A DNA stretch of 64,000 nt, taken from the NCBI GenBank assembly GCA_020137815.1, contig CM035356.1, positions 2,911,563 to 2,975,562 of the forward strand. Reading direction: 5' to 3'. Source of the DNA: Hormiphora californensis (taxonomy: Eukaryota > Ctenophora > Tentaculata > Cydippida > Pleurobrachiidae). Of this stretch, positions 45,255-61,218 are shown one piece after another (the stretch's first letter is position 1; each line of letters opens with the position of its first letter). Under the pieces are notes generated by a model. That model saw only the letters and a list, made by a program, of their open reading frames with translations, was not told the origin of the DNA and made no database searches. Position numbers and translations under genes: made by a program.

Positions 45255-45443
45255 CGCACGTACAGTATGAAAGGAAAAAGAAGTTGAAAAATACTGCGAT
45301 CCACCCTCATGGGACGTGATTGGAGAAGTCACGTGACCTCCCTACTCAGAGGGTGGTGCCCCGATTACAAGCGGAGACAGGTGCCTCCTTCTCCTCCTCA
45401 TCCAGATTTTATTATCTCCCAACCACACGGAACTCCCTGGAGA

Positions 45444-45482
<39 letters not shown>

Positions 45483-45568
45483 CGAGATAGATAGATATAG
45501 AGAGATAGATAGCTAGTAGATAGAGATAGAGAGAGAGAGAGATCTAGAGAGATAGCAGATAGCTAGCT

Positions 45569-45647
<79 letters not shown>

Positions 45648-47309
45648 CTATCTCTCTCTCGCTCTCTCTCTCTCTCGCTCTCTCTCTCTTCTCTCTCGCT
45701 CTCTCCCTCTCTCTGCTCGTTGGTTTTCTTTTTTCTTCGATCTCTCTCCTCTCGCAAATCCCCCCCAATGACGTGCAGAAGACTCAGTAAACAGGGATGT
45801 AACAATGATTACCCCTTCACTTTCAGGAGATAAATAGTATAGAACAACCCCATTGCATGGCATGGCACAAACACATTGTCTGAAAGTGGAGCTGGATTTG
45901 GAATAGAATATTCTCATATCTCATTGTCAATGTATTTTGTCAGCTATCTTGTTCTGTCCGGTGGCGTCGACTCGATATGAGCGCACTGTCGCTTAGACGC
46001 TTGTCAGCGCAGAATTCGTTGGTAAATTTGCGCGTACTCTGACGTCCAAGTGACAGTAACGCGCGAAAATATTATTTATTAACTTCACTGCGTAGAATCA
46101 ACACTTGAGGACGCCGCGCGGAGGAAAAACAAAGTTTTCGGGCGGCGCCGCTCGAAATCTTTTTCCAGCTTTTATTCGCGGACTGTCCGGAATTCAAGCC
46201 TTTACTCAATGGGAACTGGGAAAATGCTGACAATCGGTAATGTAATGATCTCAATTTTTAAAAACAGTATATATGAACGGTAAACCTTGTCGTGATTGAA
46301 TTGCGTGGAAAATTAGCGTGGAAAATTTGAGATCTAGTTCAAAAACTGTTAACTGCGAGCCATAGCGGCTGTAAGAGCTGCATCCTCAATCACTACGGCG
46401 TGAAAAACAGCTATTGACGAAGACTCTAATAACATAGGGATCTGATTATACTCTTCCGCGACCGTCTCGGAATCGGGAATCAAAACTGAAGTTCCTACCT
46501 CACCCACGAGTACACAAACCTCGAAAGCAACAAAACTACAACTTTTTGCCGGGTAACAAGGCTATGAAACACCCTGCCAAACACAGTGGTAAAGCCGAAT
46601 TCGGGTTTTCCTTTATTAAATATTTTTCTAAACACATGACACAAAGGGGATGTTCCCCCTATTTCAATGAAATTACACCAGATGACCGATACGAACGTGA
46701 ACTTTTCTCTACACGAGTTTTCTTAAAAGGATCCAATGGCAACTAGTTATTGAGCACGTTTTTTTCTAAACGAGTTTTTCTCTAATAAACTTTTTCCCTG
46801 GTTCAGTCGTACAGTTCTAATATGACTTTTGAAAATCTTATTTATCTTTGAAAATCTGGGCACCGAGGACGTCTCTTCGATCAACAGAGTGCAACCATGA
46901 TTGGATAGAATTCAAATGATTGGATAGAATTCAAATGATTGGATAGAATTCAAATGTTATATGTATTACTTTGCCTGGCTAGACTGTGTTTCGGAGGGTT
47001 AGAACATAACAAATATTACTATGTAATATGGAAACAAAATTTTAAGAACCACATGGGTCGCAGAGGATTTGGTTTTCGTATTCCCCAAACAATATGACCA
47101 ACAACTTGCAGTTTACAATTTCGGTTTTTGTTTTCGTCTTTTGTTTACAAAAGAATACACACGTCGTCGCTACGTAGGTGTGTGTACTGACGGTGTGTGT
47201 GTTCTCTCTGCTTGATGGCATATCAGAGTGCAGGACTTTTTAAATAGCCCTCCTCCTCACTGCCTCTATTTTCTCTGTACGTGTATCTGTCTCTCTTTCG
47301 CTCTCACTG

Positions 47310-47349
<40 letters not shown>

Positions 47350-47364
47350 TCCTCTCTCACTCCC

Positions 47365-47421
<57 letters not shown>

Positions 47422-47470
47422 TTCTTTCTGTCTCCCTTCTACTCCTCTCTCTCTTCTCTCTTACTCATGC
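45255..47470. other. Intergenic region upstream of the mucin, with GA/CT and GATA-type microsatellites
   Basis: Presumed mucin promoter side. GA repeat at about 45447-45480, AGATAGATAG tracts to about 45560, CT repeat about 45572-45710, three tandem 19-bp copies of ATTGGATAGAATTCAAATG at about 46902-46955, and CT-rich sequence at about 47290-47460 directly before the DGLUCY frame. No convincing exon seen. Confidence 0.55.
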
Positions 47471-49228
47471 ATGATGTATGCGTTTAGCAAGGGACCCATG
47501 AGTAAATCCACTACTCCCACTGACCTCCGAGCTGCATTCAGAAGAGGTGGTCGGTTTGGTGAAACTACTTATGGAGCTGTCCCAGGGTTTGTCCAAGCTA
47601 ATATTGTGTGTCTTCCTGAACATCTGGCTGGTGATTTCCAACAGTTTTGCTTGGCAAATTCAGGTCCCTGTCCCTTGTTATTCCAGTCGGAACCTGGTGA
47701 GGTCACCGCACCACCATTGGCAGATAACTCTGACATTCGCACTGACTTATCGGCATATTTGGTAACCCGAGATGAGGGCCACCGGGAACAAGTGGAGAGC
47801 TTACTGGGTGAGCCCTGGGAGGGCATTGTTACATTTTATCTGGGGTGTAGTTTTTCATTTGATAGTGCACTGTTTTCCAGTGGAGTAAAGCTCAGATCAA
47901 CCAATGTCGCCATGTATAAAACCAATGTACATTGTATAAAATCAGGGCCATTTGACTGTCTGCAAGTTGTCTCAATGCGAGCTATACCTTTAGACATGCT
48001 TTCAGCTGTAGTCAATATCTCCCAACGAATGAGCTATGCCCACGGTGCCCCTATTTCCATTGGAAATGGACGAGATATCGGGGTGGATCTAAACTATTCC
48101 CCAAATTTTGGGGTCAAGGTTCCCGTTCATGAGGGAGAGGTGGCGTGTTTCTGGAGCTGCGGTGTGACTGGCATCAGTGCAACATCAGGGTTACCTCTTG
48201 CATATAGCCACAGTCCAGGGTGTATGTTTGTATGTGATGTGAAGGAGGTTGAGGGTTGGCCTGAGTATCCGGAAGCTGCCGTGGTGTGTATAAGAGATGG
48301 GTGGTATGGGTTACTTTCAAAAGATGCACTGGAAAGAATTGGTGAAGTTGAGAGAATAATGACGGAAGATCCTGGTGGTAGAGGAATTGGACCGCTCATT
48401 TTGAGAGAATGAGTTGGTCAAGGTATGTTTGGATCTATCGTTAAGAGGAACCAAAGTTGGCATAATTACAGGTTTTCCACTAGTTTGAAGATACTCCACG
48501 TGAAGAGAATGATGGAATTCTTGGAACTGTAGCAATAGCGGAAGCCCTCCAACGCAATGGTGTTGATGTTACTGTATTTCTTGATGAAGGAGCTGTAATT
48601 CTTGGAAAACACATCTCTAAGTTTGCATCCAGTTGTTCAGGTTACGGAGAAGGTTCTGGAATGTGATCCGCTCAGGGGGTTCTCACATATCATTGCTATT
48701 GAGCGAACTTCACCTGCTAGCGATGGACGTCACTACACAATGAGAGGACGGGATATCACTCATTTAGTTGGTCTAGCTGGGAAACTGTTCTCAGCTGATA
48801 ACCCCACAACAATTGGAATTGGCGATGGAGGTAACGAGTTAGGAATGGGAAAGGTGAAGGATGCGGTCGAGGGGAATGTGAGCCCATCCAAGATCGCATC
48901 TAACGTATCAGCGGACTACCTTCTAACGTGTGGTGTTTCTAACTGGGGTGGTGTTGCTATAGCAACCACTCTTGACATCTTGCGGAGGTGCCCTGTTCAC
49001 GAGCGGTTCCGTCGCCGTGGTGTTGGGTACCCCACCACTGAGATGGGTAGCATCCCGATGGAATGGTTTATGAAGGAGCACATGAAGGCCAACGAGGCAG
49101 GATTTAGAGACGGTATAAGTGGGGAGAAGGGAGGGGGTTCAGTGGATGGTTTGAAGGGGATGATTCATTTTGATGCGTATCAGAGAATGTGTGATCAGGT
49201 GGTTAAGGTGAAGGATACTTTCAATTAA
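47471..49228 (+). pseudogene. DGLUCY: D-glutamate cyclase (DGLUCY) homologue, intronless with three frameshifts
   Basis: 47471-48412 reads an intact DUF1445-type domain (AVPGFVQANIVCLP, FCLANSGPCPLL, FYLGCSFSFDSAL, DPGGRGIGPLIL). Homology continues after the stop in another frame (ENELVKVCLDLSLRGTKVGI then ITGFP), then in a third (FEDTPREENDGILGTVAIAE through AVILGKHISKF), then from about 48630 in a fourth segment to 49228 with the DUF4392 signature GIGDGGNELGMGKVKD and CGVSNWGGVA. So frameshifts lie near 48400, 48490 and 48620. Human DGLUCY is a mitochondrial enzyme that turns D-glutamate into 5-oxo-D-proline. Every other multi-domain gene here has many introns and clean frames, so a decayed retrocopy is likely; clustered assembly indels are the alternative. 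Confidence 0.72.
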
Positions 49229-49239
49229 ACACAATCCTC

Positions 49240-49279
49240 CCGGTAAATCGGGGTTTCGGTAAATCGGGGTCCGACTGTA
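49240..49279. mobile_element. Lone pogo/Tigger-like terminal repeat
   Basis: Two tandem GGTAAATCGGGG motifs then TCCGACTGTA. The complement, TACAGTCGGACCCCGATTTA, resembles pogo/Tigger-type ends and matches the termini of the small element at 60304-60397. It lies 11 bp after the DGLUCY stop codon. Confidence 0.5.
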
Positions 49280-50234
<955 letters not shown>

Positions 50235-50268
50235 CCTCTAACCAACTATCTCTGCCCCCTCAATAGTA

Positions 50269-50856
50269 ATGGCGTTCAGTGTTCTCTCCAATGTTAACAA
50301 TCCTACCGAGGCCCAGCTGAGAGAGCGGCAAAAGGAACTCTCCAAGGTGGACGGCTCCAAATATGGCAATGACTCGGCGGTCGAGATGGCTTGGGCACAG
50401 AAAGCCTTCCGACATACCGAGGTCTACTTCAAGTTGATTTCTAATATCGAGTGCACCAAACTAAAGTTAACAAAGCACGATGATGAGATTCACAGCCAGT
50501 TTCTCATGGCGTTTCCACGGGTACCCGTGGCAGTGCTAGACGAGGACAGGATGAAAAGTGTCAGTGCCAAGAGGAGGTGGAGGGCATTCTGTAACCTGTT
50601 TGAGAATCACATCGATGATTACAATTTTGGTACTCTACTCCGGTTGGACTGTAAGGAGGGGTACAGTGAGAGTAATACCATGCTGGTACCCAGGGTACAG
50701 TTCTTGGCCATTGAGATTGCACGCAACCGATTGGGTTTGAATATGTGTCACTTTGGGAAGAAGGCTGAGGAGAAAACGGAAGAAAAGAAGGAGGATGATG
50801 TTTCGTCAGAAAAGAAGGAGGATGATGTTTCGTCAGATAAATCAGGAATCGAGTGA
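50269..50856 (+). CDS. PBDC1: PBDC1 (polysaccharide biosynthesis domain-containing 1) homologue
   Basis: A single exon of 195 codons. Family landmarks run in order: YGNDSAVEMAWAQKAFRHTE, VYFKLISNIECTKLKLTKHD, SAKRRWRAFCNLFENHIDDY, NFGTLLRLDCKEGYSESNT, PRVQFLAIEIARNRLGLN. The tail is charged with two EKKEDDVSS repeats, like the Lys/Glu-rich tail of vertebrate PBDC1. The biochemical role of PBDC1 is not well settled despite its name; it is a conserved small eukaryotic protein. An AG directly before the start region (CTCAATAG at 50261-50268) could be an acceptor for a 5'-UTR intron, explaining the lack of a coding intron. The frame is intact and the start fits the family's N terminus. Confidence 0.92.
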   Translation: MAFSVLSNVNNPTEAQLRERQKELSKVDGSKYGNDSAVEMAWAQKAFRHTEVYFKLISNIECTKLKLTKHDDEIHSQFLMAFPRVPVAVLDEDRMKSVSAKRRWRAFCNLFENHIDDYNFGTLLRLDCKEGYSESNTMLVPRVQFLAIEIARNRLGLNMCHFGKKAEEKTEEKKEDDVSSEKKEDDVSSDKSGIE

Positions 50857-51626
50857 ACCAGCGGCATGACTAATGTTCCTTTGGACGGGTGGGATTGGGC
50901 TTTTAAAGTTAACTTATTATTTTAGCAACCGAACTCGATTAAAAATGGGATTTTTTAACGTTTTTAGTCTTCAACTCTAATTTATTAGACATACACGCAT
51001 TGCATCATTATGCAGTGGCTGTTGTCATTTTATATGGACTATCGCTTGCATCTGTCACGATATAAAATTGTGCAATACATGACACACAGTGTGTAATGTA
51101 CGGTAACAGCATACAAATGTAATCTGATTGGTGCACTGTGTATGTTGCAATATTTCTCTGTTGACCTTGTTATGACGAGATAAATGAGAGAAAGAAGAGA
51201 GAAAGAGAAAGAAGAGAGAGAAGGAAGAGAGAGAGGGAGAGAGAGAGAGGGAGAGAGAGAACATGACAATCTCTAATGTGACAGGTGATATTTCAGCAAT
51301 GATAGCGTATGTGATGTTTTGCATTGTGATCTAAAACAGATTTGAAATTGAACTCGATTTGGTAAATTGATCCCTTTCCCCAGTTAGTTTTCCAAACTTT
51401 ATTCCAGAATTTGTATCTCCTACCCTAATGACCCATTATGTCGATTATATCCGAATGAGGGGTGTCCCTTTTCTTCCTCTAATTATCTCGCTGTCCCACG
51501 TCCCCTCCTTTTCTATCTCTTTCTGTCTTTTTAACTCACTCTCTATCTCTTTATCTCTCTATCTCTCTATCTCCCTCTCTCTCTCTCCCTCTCTCTTTCT
51601 CTCTCTATCTCTCTATCTCTCTCTCT

Positions 51627-51683
<57 letters not shown>

Positions 51684-51688
51684 CCCCC

Positions 51689-51719
<31 letters not shown>

Positions 51720-52082
51720 CCTTGTTTGTTAACAGCCTTGGTGATGATCTAATACTCCCCAAATACGTGTGATGAAAATATCCTTACTTTATACTTAACT
51801 ATCATATTATATGTTACTGTCTTATGGCTGTGACAGAAATTACACGCATTTTTTATGTGTTTTTTGTGTGATTTTTCTAGAAGCTACCGCAAACACTAAA
51901 TTGGATAATTACGAGCCCCCCCCCCTTTCGTGTTGTGTCTCTAGGCTGGCTCATCCCCCAACCTACGGCCAGTTTTCTCACAAAATATTTGGCTGTTTTT
52001 ATAATTCAGTTCTCTCATGTGGCTGGTATCTTGGTTAGTATCATGGCCGGTACGTCTGCTACCGTAACACTCTTTTATCTCT

Positions 52083-52151
<69 letters not shown>

Positions 52152-52812
52152 TCTCCATGTCATTGATTTGATTGATCGAACGGTCTATCCAGTCTGTTTA
52201 TCTCATCAGAGTGTGTGAGCCCTACTACATAGGCGTCCGGGGATCTGTAAAGAACTACGCCCACCCTATCTGTTATCTCTTCTCTTTCTCTCTCCCTTTC
52301 TCTCCATCTCCCTCTCTCTTCCTCTATCCATCTTTCCCTCTCCCTCTCTCTTCCTCTATCCATCTTTCCCTCTCCATCTCCCTCTCTCTCTCCCCATCTT
52401 TCCCTCTCCATCTCCCTCTCTCTTCCTCTATCCATCTTTCCCTCTCCATCTCCCTCTCTCTTCCTCTATCCATCTTTCCCTCTCCATCTCCCTCTCTCTT
52501 CCTCTATCCATATTCCCCTCTCCATCTTCATCTTCCTCGCAATACATCACTAATGGATTTATCGGTGTCAAAGTCTTTCCCACTTTCCAAGTCTCTCTCG
52601 ATATATCTCCTGTAGCCCTCTTTCCGACTTTCTGAATCTCTCTCGATATCTGTAGCCCTCTATCCAGTAATATAACCCCCTACCCAAGAAAGGGTATAGT
52701 TATAACAGGTATGTAACTCTAAATTACACAAGGAGAGGGTCGAGCAAGTATTAGGGATGTAAGTTAGTCCCACCTGCCCCCTAAAGATCACCTTCAACAC
52801 ACTAGAAAGTAC

Positions 52813-53025
52813 GGGTGTCCGGACTGCTGACCGACTGGACGCATGACCGACCAATTTTTAGGGCTACGTTTTAGGTTAATGGTTAGGGTTAGGGTGGGGT
52901 TAGGGTTAGGGTGGAGTTAGGGTGAGGGTGAGGGTTAGGGGTGTGGTTAGGGGTTAGGGGTTAAGAGATAAGGGGGATTGAATTTCATTCGGTCATGCGT
53001 CCAGTCGGTCAGGAGTCCGGGAGCC
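52813..53025. mobile_element. 213-bp inverted-repeat element with a telomere-like TTAGGG interior
   Basis: Ends GGGTGTCCGGACTGCTGACC and, inverted, GGTCAGGAGTCCGGGAGCC, continue as about 40-bp inverted repeats including GACTGGACGCATGACCGA. The 8-bp direct repeat GAAAGTAC flanks both ends (52805-52812 and 53026-53033). The interior, about 52875-52965, is degenerate (GGGTTA)n with GGTGGG and GGTGAGG variants. Confidence 0.82.
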
Positions 53026-53205
53026 GAAAGTACGAAACATACAAGTACAGAAATGCAGTTTTAAAAGTACAGTTTAGGAGTTGTTTACCATTTACCAGAT
53101 ACTTAATAAGTATGTTGTCAGACATTACTCACATCACACAATGACACGCCTTTAACAACTTACTACACACAAAGATGTTTATCTCGAGAGTCGAGTCTCT
53201 CTCCC

Positions 53206-53259
<54 letters not shown>

Positions 53260-53329
53260 CCTCTCTCTGTCCCTCTCCTCTCTCCTTCTCTCTCTCTCGT
53301 CCTCTCTCTCTCTCTCTCTCTCTCTCTCG

Positions 53330-53367
<38 letters not shown>

Positions 53368-53704
53368 TCTCTCCCCTCTCTCAGCTCTTTCACGCCATCT
53401 TTTTCCATCTTTCTTTTTCAGCCGCTTGTCGTTCTTTGTACTCTTCGCGACTTCACTTCTATTTCTAGGAATAGGAATTCTTATTCTTCTCAGTCACCCT
53501 TCTCGTTCCTTAATCTGGTTTTAGCCCTGGTTTTTGCCTTTCTAACCTCAACATGTTCACTATGTGCAGCAATAGTAGTAAAGGCTCATGTTGATTGCAT
53601 GTTAAAGGGAATGAGATCATTCCGCTCTTCCCTCTCTATATCTCTCTCCCTCTCTCCATATATCTCTACCTCTTTCTATCTATAATAACAGTCTCTCTTG
53701 CTCC

Positions 53705-53781
<77 letters not shown>

Positions 53782-54491
53782 CCCTCATTCTTTCTTGTAT
53801 CAGATAGTGAGAAGATATAATGGCAAACAATGGTGCCCGCTGCCCGGGGACGATCTTGCTACAATTCTTTAGAAAATGGTGGGGTAATAAATATAGAAAT
53901 TTCATGAACCGGGTTTCTTAGAAATATGATAATTAAATGTTCATTTCGTGCTTTGTTAGATAACAATAAGGGGTAGTGTGTCTCGATTTAGCGTTCCCCT
54001 CTCTCTCAATGGTATTTTATCAGTAAAACTCCCAACACAGCAGAGAAAGGTCACATACGCATAACTTCTGGAGTGCTGAGGTTCTCTTTAAGATTTAAAG
54101 TTTAAATCTCTTTTTTTTCCTCTTTTCTCTTTTCTCTTAACGTCACTGGCGGCACGATCCCTCACTTTTCGTCTCCTATTACGTGAAGGACAAATGACAT
54201 GAATGTCACTTTTCAAAAATGTATATATGTCTCGAAAACAGGCGCTACATCCAACTTCCTTCTTGAAATGTGTGTGACGTGCAGAAACAAAGAGAGATAG
54301 AGGTGTTTATTTGTGTCATAGTGTGGTTTTATACAAGTTTACTTTGTATACGTACTAGGCTGTCCTCCCAGTGTATATTAACTACCACCACGCATGTCAA
54401 TATATGTGTTTGTTATTTATTGGCAGACGACGCAGTTCTGTAACGTCGTCCATCCTTAGGCCGTGTTATTGCCTCCCCCGACCCAGTATTA

Positions 54492-54646
54492 AAGTCGAAT
54501 TTTTTGAAGTTGTCACCCCAAACTCGTGCGTGTTCAATGTTTATAACTTTTTGACATCAAACCATCACCACACGTTGACATGCGCTAGGTGTGCAAAAAA
54601 CGAGCACACACAGGGGTGGGGGTGACAACTTCAAAAATCCGTTTTT
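54492..54646. mobile_element. ~155-bp MITE related to the AAGTCGAATTTTTT family
   Basis: Left end AAGTCGAATTTTTTGAAGTT then GTCACCCC; right end GGGGTGACAACTTCAAAAAT then CCG. Termini share AAGTCGAATTTTTT with the MITE at 8161-8430 and with a lone end at about 9935. Confidence 0.65.
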
Positions 54647-55077
54647 AGTAGCCCATCGACAGTAGACCCTAATATTGCAATACTCCCCCCTCTCTCTCTC
54701 TCTTCCCCCCTCTCTCCCCATCCCTCTCTCTCTCTCCCTCTCTCCTTATCTCCACATAGATACATGTGGGCATGTTCTGAATTTTTACGTTGCATATATT
54801 ATTGTCCCGCACCTGTTTACATTAAAATATATTCTAGCCCCCTTTGTTACTGTATTCTAGCCCCCCTTGTAACTACTTGTTAGATAAATCTTCTTAGTAG
54901 AGGTCCTTTATTTTACGTCAGTAAGCCCAGAATATTCATTGCATTTATTTTGTGCGAGCGACAAAACTAGAGACATAAAGTATGCACCATTTGCATATTT
55001 TGCTATTCTTTTTATTTATTTAGAGCCTTAAGGGTAGCCTTTATGTTCATTTTTAAAAGTTATTTAGTTGTCTAAGC

Positions 55078-55150
<73 letters not shown>

Positions 55151-55643
55151 TCTGGTTAGCAACTGTTTACCCAGGCTTAACAAACAGGCGTGTACTGTGC
55201 ACTATTAGCCGTTTCCCTTCCTCTTTCACACTACGTGAGAGAGAGTGAGGGAGAGCGAGAGAGAAAAGCCTAACACACAGATTTTTAATCCGTGCACAAA
55301 ATGTATTACTTTTCCTCGTCTCTCTCTCTCTTGGAGTTAATATACCGTTAGAGAGATATTAAGGAGTGATTAATAAAAACAAATTCAATGTAACAACCCT
55401 TTCTCTATCTTACTTTATTCCCACCATCCTTTACTTTGCTTTATATCCCAGGACTCCTTCGCTCTATCTCTACCAAACCTCTTATAAAGTTATAATAAAC
55501 CCTCTTCAATCTCTAACCCCCCCCCCTTTCTCCATATCCTATAAAGTACTAAACCCCCTCCTTCCCTTTTAAAGGTATACAACTGTATGGCCCGGTGATC
55601 GCACTACTACTCCCTCTCTCACCACACACACACTCTCCCCACA

Positions 55644-59364
<3,721 letters not shown>

Positions 59365-59731
59365 TATGAAGAGAAACATACGATAGAGTGGTATATTGGA
59401 AGATGAGAGAGACACTGCTGCATCTCACTTGCACCCGCGTGTCCCTAAGAAAAATAGCGGGACAAGCGGTGAAAAGAGAGGGAGAGAGAGAGAGAGGGAG
59501 AATGAGAGAGAAGGGGAAGATATAATGTGTGTGAGTGTGTGTTTCAAACCGTAGAATAATCTGTAAGAGTGGAAGTGTCTATATCGCAGCGAAGGGGTGA
59601 AAGTTTTTTTTCAAATGTAGTTTTTGAAGTTCAATTTATTGGATATAATCGGAATTTCGGGGTTTTATCCAGGACAGGAATCTGTTGAAAGTGAAAGAAA
59701 AAGTTTGAACACACACAAGGAATGATAAAGT

Positions 59732-59909
59732 GTCGCTTCTAGTGGAGAAACGGTGTCCAAACACCGTGTGCAGACGCATACGTAGCGTGCGGGTAATAAA
59801 CACATGTTCAGCTTGATCTAGCTGATAAAGTGGGCTTTGGTACCCACGCGTGACTCAAACGGTGCGTCTGCACACGGTGTTTGGACACCGTTTCTCCACT
59901 ACAAGCGAC
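59732..59909. mobile_element. 178-bp hairpin element in the phosphatase 3' region
   Basis: Arms of about 48 bp, GTCGCTTCTAGTGGAGAAAC... and ...GTTTCTCCACTACAAGCGAC, pair with only a few mismatches. The arms contain an inner palindrome GGTGTCCAAACACC. An AATAAA at 59795-59800 lies in the loop, about 430 nt after the phosphatase stop, so the element may supply the polyadenylation signal. No target duplication is obvious. Confidence 0.7.
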
Positions 59910-60303
59910 CCTGATAGAATCTAGTAGGGGATACTAGCGTTCAGCAATACGTGCAACAAACACGTGCCCGTCTGAGAAATTACATGAAGATGCGGGATTG
60001 TGTGTGCCACGCTCTGTCTGTCGCGGCGGACCCCATCTGAGTGCACTATCACGCCCTCAGATCAGAATTTGAGAACCAAATCGGGGTATGGCGCCGCCAA
60101 ACAGACCACGCTAGTGTCCCCTACTAAATATCGTGAGAGAGAGGGAGAGAGAGTGTTTTTTACATCCAACTCTGGTACAATGAAGAGCTACTATTAACCC
60201 GCCAGGGCGTTCTCTTGTTAAGTAACGTGAGACAAGTGTTTGTTGGTTGGTGTGTTGTTGTTTTGTTTTTTGTACTCCAGGAAGGGAAGCATTATATAAA
60301 ATA

Positions 60304-60397
60304 CAGTGGGACCCCGATTTACCGGGATATGCTATCGGGGGAAGACGTTTGTCTGGTAAATCAGGGTGCCCGGTAAATCGACTGGTCGGTCCGACTG
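60304..60397. mobile_element. 94-bp pogo/Tigger-like MITE
   Basis: Ends CAGTGGGACCCCGATTTACC and, inverted, CGGTCCGACTG, each flanked by TA (60302-60303 and 60398-60399). Interior repeats GGTAAATC-type motifs. Too short to code. Confidence 0.72.
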
Positions 60398-60399
60398 TA

Positions 60400-61218
60400 T
60401 TATATTAATGTACAACACTATTATAATGCGGTTTACATAATTTTCAGGTATAAGTTATGGTTAAGTTGGGTTAAAATATTGGAAAAGATACAGCTTCTAA
60501 GGTCTTGAACAGTGTATATGTTTTTATAAAGATATCCCCCAGTAAATACAAGTTGTGAATAGGACCCTCACATTCAACCACTATACTATTCTTGGTGGCT
60601 GTATCTGTCCCGTTTTTTTTTGTGATAAAAGCAACAAAGGTGTGTATGTTTTGCAGGGTACACAGAATATGGAGTTGAGTGATGTATTATATATTATTGG
60701 TTGTGTTTATCTACACACAGGCACACCCACACCACACACAAATTTGAGGAGAGAATTATAACTCTTCACATTTTGATGATATCCCGTGTTTATAATTGTT
60801 CCAAATCTGTGTAGTTGCTATTAAAGTGAAAGCTGGGCACATCTCTCTTTTTCCGTGGTATATTCAAAACCACTATTGGTTTCTCTTTCTCTCTCCCTTT
60901 CACCTTAGTAGCAATTACACCGGCCGGTTAGTTAAAATCAGCAGACTGATAGAACTGGCCGAGCTGCCAGGCCAGGGGGCATGGGGATGCGGGGGGGGGG
61001 GGGGGGGGGGATTTGGGCACTTTTCGGACTCTGAGGAACCGCTTTACGCTGAAATATGTGTACAGTTGTCCGGCATCGTACTACTACCGAGTAGTAGTAG
61101 CCGTGCATCTTACTGACATTCAGAGCTCTGCATAGATCATCGCACTACTGCCGTCTCTGTCTGGCGCCGCTGACCCCATCTGAGCGCACTGTTAAATAGC
61201 GCCCATTTGAGGGTCCGT
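60400..61218. other. Non-genic stretch before the terminal minisatellite
   Basis: No coding exon recognised. It includes a run of about 22 G at 60989-61010 and a sequence around 61160-61190 (GCTGACCCCATCTGAGCGCA) that also occurs near 60028-60048 (GCGGACCCCATCTGAGTGCA) and more weakly near 45985, so a dispersed repeat of unknown type. Confidence 0.5.

Larger units (their letters stand above)
50857..55643. other. Long intergenic region rich in CT/GA low-complexity DNA
   Basis: 4.8 kb with no recognised exon on either strand. CT or GA tracts lie at about 51180-51260, 51520-51720, 52085-52150, 52270-52530 (a CCATCTCCCTCTCTCTTCCT-type higher unit), 53195-53390, 53640-53785, 54685-54750 and 55080-55147. 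Two small mobile elements are listed separately. Apparent Ser/Leu or Arg/Glu frames here are microsatellite translations. Confidence 0.6.

Noticed and set aside
45309-45917. Arg/Glu-rich frames upstream of the mucin
   Set aside because: GA/CT microsatellite translations without any family feature.
48422-48471. A perfect-looking 50-bp GT-AG intron in the DGLUCY region
   Set aside because: Its sequence encodes conserved residues (KVGIITGFP-type segment) in the shifted frame, so it is more likely coding DNA with a frameshift.
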